Source of the DNA: Gammaproteobacteria bacterium
GTDB taxonomy: Bacteria; Pseudomonadota; Gammaproteobacteria; Eutrophobiales; Eutrophobiaceae
Reading direction: 5' to 3'
DNA length: 7,118 bases
NCBI GenBank assembly: GCA_016198885.1
Contig: JACQHV010000128.1
Coordinates: forward strand, 1-7,118
The notes below the pieces were generated by a model that was not told the DNA's origin, made no database searches, and saw only the letters and a list, made by a program, of their open reading frames with translations. Of this stretch, positions 5,912-7,118 are shown piece by piece (within the stretch, counting starts at the first letter, position 1; each line of letters opens with the position of its first letter). A program made the position numbers and the translations under genes.

Positions 5912-6883
5912 GTGAGCAAACCCAGAGTAATCATTACCCGTAAATGGCCGGAAGCAGCAGAGGCAGAAGCCAAAAAATTATTCGACGTCCAGCTTAATAA
6001 AAATGACCATCCGATGACTGTTGCCGAATTGCAGGAGGCATTGCGCACCGCTGATGCGGTTTGTCCGACGGTCTCGGATACTATCTCTGCGGAAGTCCTG
6101 AGTGCACAGCCGCTCAAGTGCAAGATACTGGGTAATTTTGGTGTTGGCTTCAATCACATTGATCTCAATGCCGCAAAAGAACGCGGAATTATCGTTACAA
6201 ATACCCCTGATGTATTGACCGATTGCACTGCTGATATTGCCATGACACTGATGCTCATGGTGGCGCGCAGGGCGGGGGAAGGTGAGCGCCATGTGCGTAA
6301 CAGGGAATGGACCGGCTGGCGGCCTACCCACATGATGGGCACCAAGGTGACAGGCAAGACACTCGGTTTAATCGGTATGGGACGTATTGCCCGTGCCATG
6401 GCCCACAAGGCCCATCATGGTTTTGGCATGAAAATCATATTTAATGATCCCTATCCACCACCGAAAGAAATTGTCGATAATTTAAAAGCCGAATCACGGA
6501 ACACAATGGAAGATGTGCTGCAAGAGGCGGATTTTGTGTCTTTACACTGCCCCGGCGGCAAAGAGACCTATCATTTAATCAATAAAGAACGACTTGCGCT
6601 TATGAAACCCGGGGCGTTTTTGATCAACAGTGCACGTGGAGACGTCATTGATCCCAAGGCACTGATTAATGCACTGAAGAAGGGAACCATTGCCGGCGCG
6701 GGCCTGGACGTTTATGAAGGTGAGCCTAAAGTGCAGGAAGAATTTCTCACTATGAACAATGTTATTTTGTTTCCACATCTTGGCAGCGCGTCTACAGAAA
6801 CCCGTGTTGCAATGGGAATGCGTGCAATTGAAAATGTCAATGCATACTTCAATGGTGAAAAACCGCGTGATCGCGTTGTGTGA
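5912..6883 (+). CDS. hpr: NADH-type hydroxypyruvate / glyoxylate reductase (D-2-hydroxyacid dehydrogenase)
   Basis: Reduces hydroxypyruvate to D-glycerate in the serine cycle, and probably glyoxylate to glycolate as well. It has 323 residues from GTG 5912, preceded by AGGAG (5901-5905) at 6 bases. The family catalytic triad is visible: Arg in INSARGDVID (R242), Glu in DVYEGEP (E271) and His in LFPHLGSAS (H289). The substrate-loop glycine region is LGNFGVGFNHID (73-84). The Rossmann motif is GLIGMGRIARAMA (152-164), and the acidic residue at the end of the second strand (FNDPY, D179) suggests NADH over NADPH. The N-terminus and the ARRAGEGE segment resemble the glycerate dehydrogenase of Hyphomicrobium and GyaR-type glyoxylate reductases more than Methylobacterium HprA, as far as I remember those sequences. 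The stop overlaps the ppc start, indicating translational coupling. Confidence 0.88.
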   Translation: MSKPRVIITRKWPEAAEAEAKKLFDVQLNKNDHPMTVAELQEALRTADAVCPTVSDTISAEVLSAQPLKCKILGNFGVGFNHIDLNAAKERGIIVTNTPDVLTDCTADIAMTLMLMVARRAGEGERHVRNREWTGWRPTHMMGTKVTGKTLGLIGMGRIARAMAHKAHHGFGMKIIFNDPYPPPKEIVDNLKAESRNTMEDVLQEADFVSLHCPGGKETYHLINKERLALMKPGAFLINSARGDVIDPKALINALKKGTIAGAGLDVYEGEPKVQEEFLTMNNVILFPHLGSASTETRVAMGMRAIENVNAYFNGEKPRDRVV

Positions 6884-7118
6884 TTGATCAATTACAAGTT
6901 CCGGAAATTTCTGAAGAGCCCATTCCTGCGGTAGATCAGCTTGATGCTGCTGCAGCGAATTATGTTAAAGAAGTTGTTGATCTTCTTAACGAGCAGCTTT
7001 GCTCGGTGATCGCTGCACGCAAACCGGCCATTCTCCCTGTTTTTACCGGCCAGTCGCCCATCCCTGATGATAAGGATATCCTGCTCAACATATTACAGGC
7101 CTGGGGCATCTGGTTTCA
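6880..7118 (+). CDS. ppc: Probable phosphoenolpyruvate carboxylase, N-terminal fragment (3' end outside window)
   Basis: The frame opens at GTG 6880, which overlaps the hpr stop by four bases (GTGA), and stays open to the window edge for 79 codons. The start MIDQLQVPEI is followed by an N-terminal helical region (NYVKEVVDLLNEQL, then KPAILPVFTG) and DILLNILQAWGIWF. The last part resembles the region before the conserved FQLL...AEQN segment of the divergent PEP carboxylases found in serine-cycle bacteria. None of the catalytic motifs (the His and Arg loops) fall inside the window, so the identity rests on this weak N-terminal likeness and the operon context. PEP carboxylase fixes bicarbonate onto PEP to make oxaloacetate and is normally about 900 residues. 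There is no clear Shine-Dalgarno sequence; translation is probably coupled to hpr. Alternative: an unrelated protein. Confidence 0.65.
   Translation, partial: MIDQLQVPEISEEPIPAVDQLDAAAANYVKEVVDLLNEQLCSVIAARKPAILPVFTGQSPIPDDKDILLNILQAWGIWF

Overview
The window is a stretch of a bacterial chromosome with mid-range GC (roughly half) and one strand of densely packed genes. It carries the C-terminal three-quarters of a methionine-biosynthesis gene (metZ), then a serine-cycle gene cluster: serine-glyoxylate aminotransferase (sga), malyl-CoA lyase (mcl), malate thiokinase beta and alpha subunits (mtkA, mtkB), hydroxypyruvate/glyoxylate reductase (hpr), and the first ~79 codons of a probable phosphoenolpyruvate carboxylase (ppc). 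All genes are on the + strand. Gene content and protein character suggest a proteobacterium. A beta- or gammaproteobacterial methylotroph, methanotroph or chemolithotroph is my guess, because the order differs from the alphaproteobacterial order I remember. The taxonomic call is an inference only.

Layout: metZ (to 881) ends in a weak possible terminator. The 497-base gap 882-1378 holds a ~159-base fold-back repeat with 12-base internal periodicity (967-1125), a candidate promoter (1192-1221), a perfect 21-base palindrome overlapping its -10/start region (1218-1238), a small leader hairpin (1271-1295) and an AT-rich leader up to the sga ribosome binding site. sga (1385 or 1379-2581) and mcl (2630-3598) are 48 bases apart. 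The mcl-mtkA gap holds an inverted array of 7-base units that runs into the mcl stop codon. mtkA (3721-4896) and mtkB (4918-5808) are 21 bases apart. The mtkB-hpr gap (5809-5911) holds another fold-back repeat, also with 7-base periodicity but a different unit. hpr (5912-6883) overlaps ppc (6880 to beyond the window) by 4 bases.

How the genes work together: Sga moves the amino group of serine to glyoxylate, giving hydroxypyruvate and glycine. Hpr reduces hydroxypyruvate to glycerate. After glycerate kinase and enolase (not in this window) make PEP, Ppc fixes bicarbonate to give oxaloacetate, which malate dehydrogenase (not here) reduces to malate. MtkAB activates malate to malyl-CoA with ATP, and Mcl splits it to acetyl-CoA plus glyoxylate, closing the cycle. 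Net result: acetyl-CoA from a C1 unit plus CO2. No tetrahydrofolate genes (mtdA, fch, glyA) are visible here, so whether the cycle is fed by formaldehyde/formate or used to handle glyoxylate cannot be settled from the window.

Nothing in the coding part looks like a wholly new system. The less explained material is the repeat-derived structure in three of the gaps and the palindromic operator candidate in front of sga.
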